Assembly: GCF_030272615.1 (NCBI RefSeq)
Contig: NC_081415.1
Coordinates: 263,982,925 to 264,046,924, forward strand
DNA from: Cryptomeria japonica
Lineage: Eukaryota > Streptophyta > Pinopsida > Cupressales > Cupressaceae
DNA: 64,000 nucleotides
Direction of reading: 5' to 3'
The notes beneath the pieces are model-generated. The model saw only the letters and a program-made list of their open reading frames with translations. It made no database searches and was not told where the DNA came from. How positions within the stretch are numbered: position 1 is the first letter of the stretch; each line of letters opens with the position of its first letter. The translations under genes were made by a program, and so were the position numbers. Below are positions 47,697-60,145 of the stretch, piece after piece.

Positions 47697-48199
47697 ATCT
47701 CCCTCCATCCCCTTCTTCCTCTCCCTCCCTCCCTATTCTTCCCTTCATCTCCCTCTCTATCTCCCCATCCCTCCTTACCCCTCTCTCTATCACACACCAA
47801 CACACACATAATCTCCCTCCCTCTCCCTCTCTCTCTCTCTTCCTCACCCTCCCTCCATCTCCCTCTCTATCTCCCCATCCCTCCTTACCCCCCTCTCTCT
47901 CACTCTCACACAGACACACACATAAACACCATCTCCCTCTATCCCTTTCTTCCTCTCCCTCTCTTCCTTTTCTTCCCTTCCTCTCCCTCTCTATCTCCCC
48001 ATCCCTCCTTACCCCTCTCTTTCTCACACACCCACCCACAAACCATCTCCCTCCCTCCCCTTATTCCTCTCCCTCTCTTCCTCCCCCTCCCTTCATCTCC
48101 CTCTCTATCTCCCCATCCATCCTTACCTCTCTCTCTCTCTCACACACACACACACATCTTCTCCCTCCCTCCCCTTCATCTCCCTTTCTATCTCCCCAT

Positions 48200-48283
<84 letters not shown>

Positions 48284-48755
48284 TCTCCCTCCCTCCCCTC
48301 CTTCTCCCTCCCTATCTCTCCATTCTTCCTCTCTCTCTCTCGCACACACATACACATACATCTACTCCCACCCTCCCCTTCTTCTCCCTCTCTATCTACC
48401 CTCCCTCCCCTCCTCCCTCTCTATGTCTCCATTATTCCTCTCTCTCTCTCTCCCACACACACACACCTTCTCCCTCCCTCCCCTCCTTATTTTCCCTCTC
48501 TATCTCTCCATTTTCCTCTCTCTCCCTCTCTCTCTCTCTCACACACACACACATCATCTTCCTCCCTGCCCTACTTCTTCTTCCTCTTTTCCTTCCTCTA
48601 TTCCTCTCCCTCTCTTCCTCCCCATCTCTCATTACCTCTCTCTCTATCACACATACACACACACATATTCTCCCTCCTTCTCCCTCTCTCTCCCTCTCTC
48701 TTTGTCTCTCTCTCTCTCACACACGCACACACACACAAATCATCTCCCTCTCTCC

Positions 48756-48832
<77 letters not shown>

Positions 48833-49528
48833 TCTGCTTCCCTTCCTCTCCCTCTCTATCTCCACATCCCTCCTTACCCCTCTCTCTCTCACACACACCC
48901 TCACACACACACACCATCTCCTTCCCTCCCCTTCTTCCTCTCCCTCTCTTCCTCTCCCTCCCTCCATCTCCCTCTCTATCTCCCCATCCCTCCTTACCCC
49001 TCTCTCTCTCACACACACATCATCTCCCTCCCTCCCTCCCTCCCTCCCCTTATTCCTCTTACTCTCTTCTTCTACTTCCCTTCCTCTCCCTCTCTATATC
49101 CCCATCCATCCTTACCTTTTTTTTCTCTCACAAAAACACACATCATCTCCCTTCCTCCCCTTCTTCTTCTCCCTCTCTCCCTCCCCCTCCCTTAATCTCC
49201 CTCTCTATTTACCCATCCCTCCTTACTCCTCTTTCTCTCTTACACACACACACACACACCATATCTCTCCCTCCCCTTCTTCCTCTCCCTCTCTTCCCCC
49301 CTCCATATCCCTCTCTATCTTCCCATCCCTCCCTACCCCTCTCTCTCTCTCGCTCACACACACACCCACACATCTTCTCCCTCCCTCACTCCCTCCCCTT
49401 CTTCTCTTTATCTCTCTCTCAAACACAAACACACACACATCATCTCCCTCTCTCTTCTTCCTCTCCCTCTCTTCCTCTACTTCCCTTCCTCTCCCTCTCT
49501 ATCTCCCCATCTCCCCATCCCTCCTTAC

Positions 49529-49567
<39 letters not shown>

Positions 49568-50088
49568 CATCTCCATCCCTCCCCTTCTTCCTCTCCCTCT
49601 CTTCCTCACCCTCCCTTCATCTACCTCTCTATCTATCCATCCCTCCTTACCCCTCCCTCACACACACAAACACTTCTCTACCCCCCGCCACTATCTCTCT
49701 CTCTCTACCTTCCTCTCCCTCTCCATCTCTCCCTTCTTTCTCTCTGTCTCTTTCTCTCTCTCACACACACATAGAATCTTCCTCCCTCCCCTACGTCCTC
49801 TCCCTATCTTCCACCCCCTCCCTCTCCACATTCATTCTCTTTCTCTCTCACACACACACATTTTCTCCCTCTCTCCTCTTCATATTCTCTCTCTCTCTCT
49901 CTTACACAAACACACACACACACACATCCCTCCCTCTCCTTCTTCTTCTCCCTCTCTATCTCCCCACTCCCTGTCTCTCTCTCTCTCTCTCACACACGCA
50001 AACACTTCTCTATCTCCCCCCTCTCTCTCTATCTCTCTCTCTCTATCTCCTACCCCCTCCCTTCTTCTCCCCCTATATCTCTCCATTA

Positions 50089-50128
<40 letters not shown>

Positions 50129-50165
50129 CTCCCTCTATATCTTCCCACACACACTCTCTCTCTAT
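46665..50165. repeat. 3.5 kb CT/CA microsatellite domain
   Basis: Almost pure pyrimidine-rich simple sequence on the + strand: blocks of (CT)n, (CA)n and (CCCT)n-like units repeat about every 60-120 bases. They include a (CA)n run at about 48222-48280 and a (CT)n run at about 48760-48828. Long open frames in it arise only because CT and CA repeats lack stop codons. Confidence 0.95.
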
Positions 50166-51002
50166 TGCTACTATCCCTCTCTCTTCTTTGACATTTTGTT
50201 GAATGTTAAAAAAGTTAACAAAGAAAATCTGATGCTTTCCAAATTTAATGCATGTGAAAAATGGTAACTTTAGACATTGGGCCCATGATTTAGGTCTGCA
50301 TTCCCTAGTTTTGTCTAATATTTTCTCTAATCATGACAAATAAACACTTTTTCATGTTGTTGACTTATCATAGAAGCATATTTAGCATATTCCATCACAA
50401 TTTCACCACCTATTTGCTAGTTGGACAAGGTAGAAGACTACAAATTGAAGTTTTTGGGGTGATTTTTGTTATATGAGGTAAGTTTCTCATGTTTTTATAA
50501 TTGAAATGTTTATTATAAATTTTTGTTGTTTTTATTTTGCAATATACAATAACTACATCAATAAGAGAATAATATAATTAGTGCATATGTCAATAAGACC
50601 ACCTTCATCACATCTTTCTATTTATGTCATAACTTTAACAATCTTAGTAGTCATAACTGAATTTCATAAGTTGCCATTGGTTTATGCAATTTTCTATAAG
50701 CTTGTTTCCATCGACATGATGATAAATCTAACTTTTGACTTCCACAACCAAAACTTGGTTTGCAATATAATGTGAAATATAAAACAAAAAAATAGCTTAG
50801 CATAAAGAAATGTATGCACCAACCATCAACTCAAAATTGGAATGATGATAAATGCATGGTAATAAGTACTCAGAATTGGAATTAATATTAAATGATAAAT
50901 GCATGGTAATAAATACTCAAAAATTGAATTAATATTATACTCAACATCCTTTTCTATTCAAAATTATCTTCCTTTTTCATCATTAGAATTAATTATATTT
51001 AT
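50166..51002. other. AT-rich stretch without recognisable gene
   Basis: Holds one duplicated phrase containing AAATGCATGGTAATAA (about 50850 and 50898). Nothing else is recognised. Confidence 0.5.
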
Positions 51003-51235
51003 TGTTAGGACTTTTCCAATGAAGTTATGAGTGTCATGAATTTATTACGAGTGTCCTACATTCATCACAATTGTCCTAACTTTATTAGGACTGTCCTAAT
51101 TTCATTAGGATTTTCATAACTTTATTATGGTAATCCTAATGAATGTAGGAAAATCATAGATTAATTTGGATTGTGATAACTTCATTATGGAAGTCATAAT
51201 CAATTTAGGATATTCATAAATTCATTGGGACTGCC
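51003..51235. repeat. degenerate minisatellite, about 25-bp unit
   Basis: Repeated phrases of the type TCCTAACTTTATTAGGACTG, each with a short internal inverted repeat (CCTAA/TTAGG or ATAA/TTAT), about nine units. Confidence 0.75.
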
Positions 51236-51236
51236 C

Positions 51237-51252
51237 TTCCCCCCCCCCCCCC

Positions 51253-51295
<43 letters not shown>
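51237..51295. repeat. poly-C run and (CT)n tract
   Basis: About 20 C in a row followed by about 19 CT units. Confidence 0.97.
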
Positions 51296-51296
<1 letters not shown>

Positions 51297-51339
51297 ATGA
51301 ACTAGTTTCACTGTCTTATTTGTGCATGTACATTTATAA

Positions 51340-54190
51340 ATCACCATCATTCTGAGGAAAAGACAACAAAAGCTAACATGGGAAGAGCATGAGCTAAGAA
51401 TGCAAAGATGAGACAATATGAGACAACTTCGTGAATCAAGGAAATTGAACACCAGAGAAGAAGACATGCCAATTCAAAAGGAACATGAATTCTCGCCCCA
51501 ATATAAGAGAGATATGGAATTGGCAAGACAAAGAGAACGAATGCAAAACCTCCATACAAAGAGATAATTGATGCCCAAGGTTGAGAGCACATCATTTAGC
51601 ACATCTCAAGTTGAAGGTGTGCCATCTCTCACATCTCAAGTTTAAGGCACACCATCTCTCACATTTCAAGTTGATCGCACACCATCTCTCACATCTCAAG
51701 TTGAAGGCACACCATCCCTCACATTTCAAGTTGAAGGTGCGCCTTCTACAACATGCCACATTGCACGTAAATCTCAATTTCAAGGTACATCATCATTTTT
51801 ATCTTTGGTTGAAGGTATGTCATCTATCCCTAATGTTGTTAACATTCTTGATATTGAGGCAACTCAAACTCTGAGAGCACCTCCTATAATTTGCATAAGA
51901 AGCCTAAGTATTCAATTGATATTGATACTAATATTTTGTAGCCAATGGTTGATAAGGTTCCAAAGCGCAATTCTCAAAGATATGCTAACCAAATTTGGAG
52001 ATTATATTTTGAGAAGTTAAATGAGACCAAAAGATGTCAACTACTTGTTGAAATGATGAGAAATCTGAAATTTAGGCCCATCATGAGGATTCTTGGGCTA
52101 AGAGCATCGAATGATTCAAGTGAGAAATCAGTTGTCAAGAATATAATGAGTGCATATATAACTATGTGGGTTCTACATCATGCGCGAAAGATAGAAATGT
52201 CACACAATGTTTCCTCACATCAAGAATAGTAAGCTCTCAAACCAAGAAATCTCAGCTCATTAGAAAGACAAATAAAGCAATGACAATAAGTAGAAAATCT
52301 CTAATGAGAGTTGTGGGAAGGCATGAAAGATTTGAGCATCCAAATGAAAAATAATTATGGACATTCTCTAGTAGACCACTGCGAAAAGATAGCAATTGTT
52401 GAAGCCTTGAGATCCTTAATTGAATAATTTTGGAAGACTAACACAAGGGTCTCTCCTAATCAAAGAGATGTTGTAAGGAGGAGAATTGATAGTCAAATCC
52501 ATGATCTGCATCAAAAGCATTTTTTTGGATATGACTCAAACATAATTTTTTGCCAAGTTTCAAGAGATGTATCCTCAAATTAAAATTAGTCAAAGATTTT
52601 TTGAAATTCTATTAGCCTTTTTTATGTCGAAATAAATCACACACATGCACAACTTGTTGTAGAGAAAATATTGAATTTTCTTATCATTATGATTTTTATT
52701 GACATATATGTGTAGATATTCATACTAATAATATTTTGCAAGAATGTAGCATAAAGGCTCCACCTAGATCTTCAAGGGGTTTCATATCTACCATTTTATG
52801 TGAAAGAGTTGATGGTCAACAATTTTGCAATAAAGTATCCTTGGATGACACGTGTTATTGTGGTGGCTTGAAAAATTTACCAATGTGTGAACATATGGAG
52901 AGTACACATGTTATTGGGAACAAACTAGTGGAATTTGGCAAATATAAGACAATGTCCTATAGTCTAAAAGATGACAAAGAAGGCAAAAAGGTGCAAATCT
53001 ATCACTGATAAGATTCAAGTGTATCAGTTTATGGGCATTTTTCATGAGAATATACTATATGAGTATGCAAGGACTATCCACAAAGATTGATGGTTAGACT
53101 TGCAATTCAAGCTATGCAAGGACACATTTCCACTTGATTCCATCATTGCAATTTATGACTTTGTAGAGAACTACACACTAGAGCCACATGATGAGGTGCA
53201 ATCCTAGTATTACAACTCCACATAGGTTTCTATATTTATACATATAGCATTCATTCATGTTGGTGTTAGTATACTGACAACCAGAAGATATTGAGGGAGT
53301 ACCATGTCTATATTAGCGATGATCGCACACATTCTATTGAGTTTGTGCAAGGTTTCTTTCAAATGTTCTATCGTGATTTGGCTCATATGGGTATTTCATT
53401 CAATCAACATATCATATGGTCAGATAATTGTGCATCATAATTCAAGAACTCTCAGATGTTTTATTGGTTGAGCAAAATGAATAAGAGCATTGGTGTTCAA
53501 CATATGTGGAACTTTTGTGAGGTCATGCATGGAAAGGGGGAGCATGTATCAAAAAAGCCTTGGCATGAGAAGAGTTAAAGTAGAAAGATAAAGCAAAGTT
53601 GACAGATGTGAAGTCAAGTGGTGTAATGCTACAATGGGTCTAGGTAATCAAGGTGAGTCTACAATTCATAGATTTTTCCTGGTTGATAGATGAAACTAAC
53701 ATTGTAAAATATGAGGATTGTTGTACATTGATAGGATCGAGTGAGCTACACTCTTTAGAAGCTCTAATGCAGGTACATGGACTATACAGATGCGACATAT
53801 GGTGTGCTTTTGTTTGTTAGGTGTAGATGAATCATGGAATAAGTGTGAGTTGAAGGAGTGGGTCGACGGATGGTGTACGAGAACTCTAAACCCACTTGAT
53901 ACATATCGACTCCTAATAGAATCCCAACTCACATAGATGAAAGGATCAGTTGACTTTGATTGTGTTTCAGATCTAGTGTGACTAGGTAAATTATCTACAT
54001 ACATATTTAATCAAATTCAATTTTATATTTATTGCAGTTGAAGACAATGGAGAAGGAACATATTATTATCTGTCTCATTGTGTGGAGTCAAAAAAGATAT
54101 TGGATGGCCCTGTGGTATTTGTTACCAGATTCTCACTTACAACTCAATTAGGTAGAGCTTATTGTTTTAAATTAAAAGGAGAAAATGTAC
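51340..54190 (+). pseudogene. decayed multi-exon gene of unknown family
   Basis: Readable on the + strand in changing frames. A charged N-terminal part (51350-51570) has repeated 'RMQR/RERMQ' phrases. A minisatellite-coded repeat lies at 51592-51745. Next is YFEKLNETKRCQLLVEMMRN (about 51990), then NTRVSPNQRDVVRRRI (about 52440-52490). A Cys-rich piece covers 52736-53008 (DDTCYCGGLKNLPMCEH). A core covers 53290-53580 with HVYISDDRTHSIEFVQGFF, IIWSDNCAS then a stop then FKNSQMFYWL, and FCEVMHGKGEH. C-terminal pieces reach 53990 (ESWNKCELKEWVDGWC), and a possible last exon follows an acceptor at 54036-54037. The pattern D-N-C-x-x-(Q)-F-K ... H-G-K-G suggests a family I recall only as uncharacterised in plants, perhaps transposon-encoded. 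It has many stops. Confidence 0.5.
51592..51745 (+). repeat. 30-bp minisatellite inside the decayed gene
   Basis: Five units like CACATCTCAAGTTGAAGGTG followed by TGCCATCTCT. Being 30 bp it keeps frame and would code a ten-residue repeat (TSQVEGTPSL). Confidence 0.85.
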
Positions 54191-54433
54191 ATTTCTTAAT
54201 CTTTCATATATTACATTCATGTGTATAAGCAAAAATCAAAATATTACATTAACAAATTATTGCATTCATACAAGTGCAAGTAACATAGAAAGGATTTATG
54301 CAAATTTTTTCTATACAAAGAAGTAGTCTTTATTGAATGTAAAAATGTACACTGTCTCACACAAGCCATGAGACTAAATTTGCTTATTCAATGCAAATGA
54401 AGAAAGAGCATATACATGAATAAGTAAACAAAT

Positions 54434-55676
54434 TGTAGACACTTAAAAATAATTATTTTAATTCCTCACATAATTATTTAATTAATTATGTTAATTAAAA
54501 TTCTTCTCAATATTAATTAAATATAATTAATATTGTCACTATAGCATATGATTTATTTAATAAATAAATCCCTTTCTTTATTCTTCTAAAAAATCAAATC
54601 CTCACAAATCTTCCTCTTAGATAATTAATTTCAATTAATTAGTTAACCTACATGATTCCTACAAATCATCTTCTTAATTCATCATTAACCTAATAAATTC
54701 TTCTAGAAACTCCCTAAACTCACTTAACATTATTCTTCTAATTTTTTATTCCCTCCACTTATTCTCTCTTCTAGTCAAATTCTCCTACAAATATAAATCC
54801 CACCTAACATTTCCTCTAATCCCCCTCCTAATGAGTCGTTAATGGCTAATCATCATGATTAGCCACAAAGTCAACTCTTTGTCCTGTCATCCAGCCACTA
54901 GCTTTAAATGCTCTTTTTCTAGATGAATGTAAGATTTTCGAAATCTCACATTCCTCTAGGCATTTCCCTCTCCCAAGGAATTTTTAATTCCTTTTTATTC
55001 TTCTAATCCACATAATATCCATTTTTTGAGAATTTTTAATTCCTCCAATGCATCTTGTAGAGTGTGGAGATACAAAATGCCTTTAAGGCATATTTCTTGG
55101 TCTCCACACCCTCTCTTGGAGCTTGTGTGAGCTCACAAGTAAATCTTAGCCCTTCATCTCAAATTCATCCTAGCCATCCGTTTTCCTCTCCTCTTCCTAT
55201 AAAATAGGGTTCCATCCCTTCATTCAAAACATCTTGAAATCCAGTAAGCTTATGCTGCCCTTTTGAGCCCAAGAAATCATCTTGGCAACTTGATCATCTC
55301 ATCCTTATCATTTGTGAACAATATTGGAGAGCCATCCACATCCATCAATCAAAGGAGCACATCAAGTGGAGCATTATCAAGGGGCACCTTCACTTCATCA
55401 AGCTCAATCCGAAGGAGAAGGTAAAATAGCAAGGTGAAATGGTCTTTTAATGATATTTTAGCATTCTGCATGTTTATTTCATTATGTTTTGATCAGTTTA
55501 CCTTTCAAATCTGTTTTCCCCTCTTCACAAATATAAATATGCATTTAATGAGGGAGACTAGTCATTGCATGGGAATGACTGGTTCAAAGTGTGTTGTCTT
55601 GTGATGTTGCTGCCTCGAGCTACATGTGTCTTGCCTAGCTTCATTTCGCTGCTAGTTCCTACATCTGACAATAACA
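54434..55676 (+). repeat. probable solo LTR with TATA box
   Basis: Starts TGTAGACACTTAAAAATAAT, continues AT-rich (U3-like), and has a TATA box CCTATAAAATAGGG at 55196-55209. The end is taken at ATAACA (55676) or GACA (55670). No coding sequence, no partner copy in the window and no target duplication were found, so the limits are uncertain. Confidence 0.4.
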
Positions 55677-58500
55677 ATGATGTTAGAGAAATGCTCTAAG
55701 CAATGAAAGGTATCTAACCTTACATGAACAAACACTTATGCATGTATAAGCTAATCTTTATTCACAGTAAACAAGCAATGCACACTATATTCGTTTAGGA
55801 AGCAGCCAAGCTATCATAAACATCTGCAATATACATTTATTTTTCTAACATGTTTGCTTCGTGTGCAGATACAGGTGAAAATCACACTCTTTTTATTAAT
55901 CAGATTCAAAATTTGGGGTGAAATGTGGCTCCCATAAGGGTTGAGCCCATCATGCTAACATGTTAATATGTCTTCACTGAATGGGGCCCATCAGTCATAA
56001 CAGTGAAATTTTGAGACCACTATTGTAAATAACGCATCTCTATTTGATGGAAACATATTGGTAGGTTAAAAGGACAAGTAGTCCCAATAGAGTCTCAGAG
56101 TAATTAGAGAAGCATATATATATTAATGAGCACAGAATATTCTTTTGTACACATTCAAAGATAAGTATCCAAAAAAGAGCCATCCACTGTCCAAGTATGA
56201 ATGATATGAATCAGATCTACTATTGTACCCAAAACACAAAGAACAATGCTTAGGACAGTTCAAAAGACTAGTAGAGTTGTGATAAGAAAAAAAAAGTCTA
56301 GAATCATTGCCACAAAGATATTCATGAGAATACAGTGATCACTTATAACACAAAAGATCACAAGGGGATAAAAATCATGATGGATTCAAAAAGTTGTAAG
56401 TTTCAATTAGGCTTCGACAAATAGTGTGATAGTAACTAGTCATAGTGACTAAAGACCACCTAGAAGTGACATAGATGTAATGATCAATGGACACATACAT
56501 AGGTCAGATTGCTAGATAGAAAATGAGACATAAGCCACAGAGGATCATGATCAGATCAAGGTCATAAAATACAGTGAGATTACAAGGGCAAAAAAAAACC
56601 TTGAAGAAGATACAATGCAACCATCTCAGAACAAAATGATTCTTTAAAATAGAGACATCTCATCCACAAATGATAGCCAAAAAGACAAATAATATTACTT
56701 TCTCAGTATTGTAATAGATAAATATATCAAGATTTAGTGATAAAAGAATAACTCAGAGGCATCAGTAGTGATTAGTAAGCACATCAAAGGAAAATAACAA
56801 GTACCAAGTTTATTGAGTATGTCAAAGTTGAAACAAACCCCAGTGGTCAGAGTTCCACATATATATAGAGGATCAAAGTACACTATCTTGGTTAAACACA
56901 ATCATGAAAGGATAGCCAAGGAAAGTAAGTTTTCACAACATGAACACTATAATGTAGTCCTTAGTAGCCACCTTTGATAATAAATGAAAATTACAATCAA
57001 GAGTACATCCCAAAGCATATTGACAGTGCACAGTACCATAAAGATAACCCAGTCAAAGTACCTAATGATAGAGAAAACAAATGAAGATAGATCAAAAGGT
57101 TTGACATTGCCATTGATGCATTTACCATGAGCCTCCATATCAAAGGGGAAGAAAATTTATAAGGGGCAGCATCAAATGACAGTCTCCAAAGCAATCAACT
57201 AGAATGTGTGTTATTCTAGTGCCTAAAGGGGTGCCTGCAAGAAGTTGAGTCCACTTTTTGGCCAAAAAGTGAAAGTGTTTTCTCTGTTTTTCAGATTTCG
57301 TCCTGTTTGACCTAAAAATTTGAAGCACTTAAAGAATGAATCTTGAAAAAAGATAGTAACAGAAAATGTAGTGCTCGAAGTCTAATTTCCAAATATGTAA
57401 TTTATTTTACTACCCAGATCTTAACAATTAAGTTTGAATAGGCATTACTAAAACCTATAGTTTAAAAGTCACTTTTCAGGACCATACCATGCTCGTGTAC
57501 AACAAGCATAATTTGACCTAAATGAAAGGATTTTTTTGAACCCTTCTGCGAAAATATTTGTAACCCAGTCACCTTTGATGAAGATTTTTTTTGTAATTTT
57601 TTTCTCATATTTTTTTTTTGTTAATTTTCTATTGGGCATAATCATTGTTTTGAAAAATCCTCGTGTACGACAAGCATACTTTGACCTAAACTTAACATTT
57701 AAAAAAAAAAAAAAACTATATAGAATTGTCTCTAGTTTGATGCCATATAATTTTTTTTTCAAAAAACTTAAAGACAAAAAAGTTATTAAAAAACTAAAAA
57801 TTCTTATTATTTCAAGTTTATGGACCTCTTTCATTAGAAATTATTTTAAAAATAAAATATTGATCCATTTTTAAAAAAAATTATATATTTGGAATCTAGA
57901 TAGTCTCTACTATAATGGATTTTCATTGTTTGAAAAAAATCTAAAAAATTTGGTGTTCAGATATATTTTTGAAGTCATTATTTTATATGAAGATTGATTT
58001 GACCTTTAAGTTGCAGGTCAAACCAGGTCCAAGCCAGAGGGTTGGCACTCCAACCCATTTCCCAAACCAAAATCCAAAAGAAAAACTTGGCCAAAATTCA
58101 AAATTTTTAGAAACAGGATGTGGTTTACTGTTTAGGATACAAGATCCTGTTTTGTTTTTTTCAATAATTAAAAATATAAAAGCAAACAAGATCTCATTTT
58201 AAAAATAGATCTGAAAATGGGATCCTGTTTTCCCATTTTAAAATAGAACGGGATCTCGTTTCCTTTTTTTGTTATTTTTTTTAATTAAAACTAAGCTATT
58301 TATACTTGAAATATAACATTTAAGTCACATTTCCCTTTGTCTTTTTCCTTTCTTATACTTTAAGTTATATTTCATGTATATATTGGCAAGATATTTGAGA
58401 GTGGTTTCAAATCTCTAAGAGTTATAATGGGAATTTTAAATTTTAGAAGATCTTATAAACTTTAAGACTTAGTCAAATTCCAACAATCAGCAGGCTCTGA
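55677..58500. other. AT-rich intergenic stretch
   Basis: No gene is recognised. A short phrase, CTCGTGTACAACAAGCATA and its near copy, occurs at about 57491 and 57660. Runs of A and T dominate 57580-57880. Confidence 0.5.
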
Positions 58501-58509
58501 TCAACATTT

Positions 58510-58775
58510 TCTTGCTCTCTCTATATCACTCTATTTATTGCCCTCAAGCTCTAGACCTATCTCTCTCCATATTACTCTTCCTCTATCCCTCTCTACCTCT
58601 CTCTATCTCTCTCCTCTCTCTCCCAAAATCTAGATCTATCTCTCCACCTCTCTCTCACATCCTTAACTCTCTACTATTTGCCTCCTCTCTCTTTCTATGA
58701 TCCTCCCCTCACTCCCTCCCTACCTCTATTTCCCTCTATATACCTCTCTATCTCTCTCTCTCCCTACCTACTTAG
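58510..58775. repeat. CT-rich simple sequence
   Basis: Imperfect CTCTCTAT and CCTCTCTC repeats. Its complement-like counterpart is the GA-rich end of the window (63871-64000), framing the satellite array between. Confidence 0.85.
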
Positions 58776-58889
58776 TTAGATGTTTAAATATTTAAATTTC
58801 TTTCTTATATGTTTAAATGTTATTTATACGTTCTAGATATTTTCAATGTTATATATAAATGTTATACATGTATATTAAGATGTTAAAAT

Positions 58890-59524
58890 GTTATCCTAGG
58901 ACCCCTTAGTACATCCTAGGACCTTTTAAGACACCTATGGCCCCTTAAGACACTTAGGACCCCTTTGTATATCCTAGGACCTATCAAGACATTATAGGAC
59001 CCCTTAGTACATGCTAGGACATCTTTTGACCCCTTAAGACACTTAGGACCCCTTAGTATATCCTAGGACGTATCAAGACATTATAGGACCCCTTAGTACA
59101 TGTTAGGACATCTTTTGACCCCTTAAGACATCTAGGACCCCTTAGTACATCTTAGGACCTATTAAGATATCATACGACCCCTAAGTACATCCTAAGAGTT
59201 ATTAAGACTCATGCGACCCCTTACTAGATCCTAAGACATCTATTGACCCCTTAAGACCCCTAGGACCCCAAGTAGCACATCTTATGACATCATACCACAC
59301 CTTAGGACATCTTAGTACATCTTAGGACCCCTTAAGACACCTAGGACCCCTTAGTACATCCTAGGACCTATTAAGACAAATCATATGACCCCTTAGTATA
59401 TCCTAGGCCCTTAAGACATCCTATTACATACGATGGGCCCTTAGTACATCTCAGGCTCCTTAAGACATTCTATTACATAAGATGGGCCCTTAGAACATCC
59501 TAGGCCCCTTAAGACATCCTAGTA

Positions 59525-59527
<3 letters not shown>
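58890..59527. repeat. satellite-like array, variant block
   Basis: Degenerate units of the type CTTAGTACATCCTAGGACC and CTTAAGACACCTAGGACCC. Related to the 20-bp array that follows, but more diverged. Confidence 0.85.

Positions 59528-59583
<56 letters not shown>
59528..59583. repeat. (CT)n microsatellite
   Basis: About 28 CT units between the two satellite variants. Confidence 0.97.
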
Positions 59584-59588
<5 letters not shown>

Positions 59589-59802
59589 TCCCCCCTTAAG
59601 TCCTTTTAGGACCTCTCTCCCTTTGTCCCCTTTTAGCCTTTTTAATATTCTCTCTCTCTTATGGTGTCCTAAGGGGTCATATGGCATTCTAACACGTGTG
59701 GCCCCTTTGGAACCCATATGACCCCTAACAACACCATATGACCCCTTTTAACATCCTAGTACATGAAATGACCCCTTAGGACACCATATGAACCCTTTTA
59801 AC

Positions 59803-59940
59803 TATCGGTAGTGGGCCAACGTCTCTCGCGGGGATTCACGACATGGTTTAACAACGTCCTATGGATTCTATAATTCTAGTGGTTGTATCGAGCATTGCGA
59901 GGTCGATCTTTTGGTGCAACGACAACCCTAGATTGTAACA
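59803..59940 (+). repeat. TRIM 5' LTR
   Basis: TATCGGTAGTGGGCCAACGT to ATTGTAACA. The expected first bases TGTTGG have mutated to TATCGG. Confidence 0.9.
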
Positions 59941-59942
59941 AG

Positions 59943-59954
59943 TGGTATCAGAGC
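59943..59954 (+). other. TRIM primer-binding site
   Basis: TGGTATCAGAGC, an exact match to the initiator-Met tRNA complement, two bases after the LTR. Confidence 0.9.
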
Positions 59955-60008
59955 TTTGTCACATGTTTGAATCACGTAGGCCGTGACGAGTGATATTGGG
60001 AGGGGGAT

Positions 60009-60145
60009 TGTTGGTAGTGGGCCAACGTCCCTCGTAGGGATTCAAGACATGGTTTAAAAGCCTCATGTGGATTCTACAAGTCTAGTGGTTGTATCGGGCA
60101 TGACAGGTCGATCTTTTGGTGCAATGACAACCCTATCTTGTAACA
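60009..60145 (+). repeat. TRIM 3' LTR
   Basis: TGTTGGTAGTGGGCCAACGT to CTTGTAACA. It differs from the 5' LTR by roughly a dozen bases. Confidence 0.9.

Larger units (their letters stand above)
59803..60145 (+). mobile_element. miniature LTR retrotransposon (TRIM), 343 bp
   Basis: A complete element with LTRs of 138 and 137 bp and only 68 bp between them. The 5-bp target duplication TTAAC is exact at 59798-59802 and 60146-60150. The interior begins with a perfect 12-base initiator-Met primer site (TGGTATCAGAGC, 59943-59954) and ends with a purine tract (TTGGGAGGGGGAT, 59996-60008). The host array reads continuously across the site (CTTTTAAC then TTCCTAGTAC, as in neighbouring units) once the element and one duplication are removed. 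It has no coding capacity, so it must borrow all enzymes. Confidence 0.93.

Noticed and set aside
46518-50267. A 1249-codon open frame
   Set aside because: It lies in CT/CA simple repeats, whose codons cannot form stops. The product is only Ser/Leu/His/Thr/Pro repeats, and the reverse frames are also open. Not a gene.
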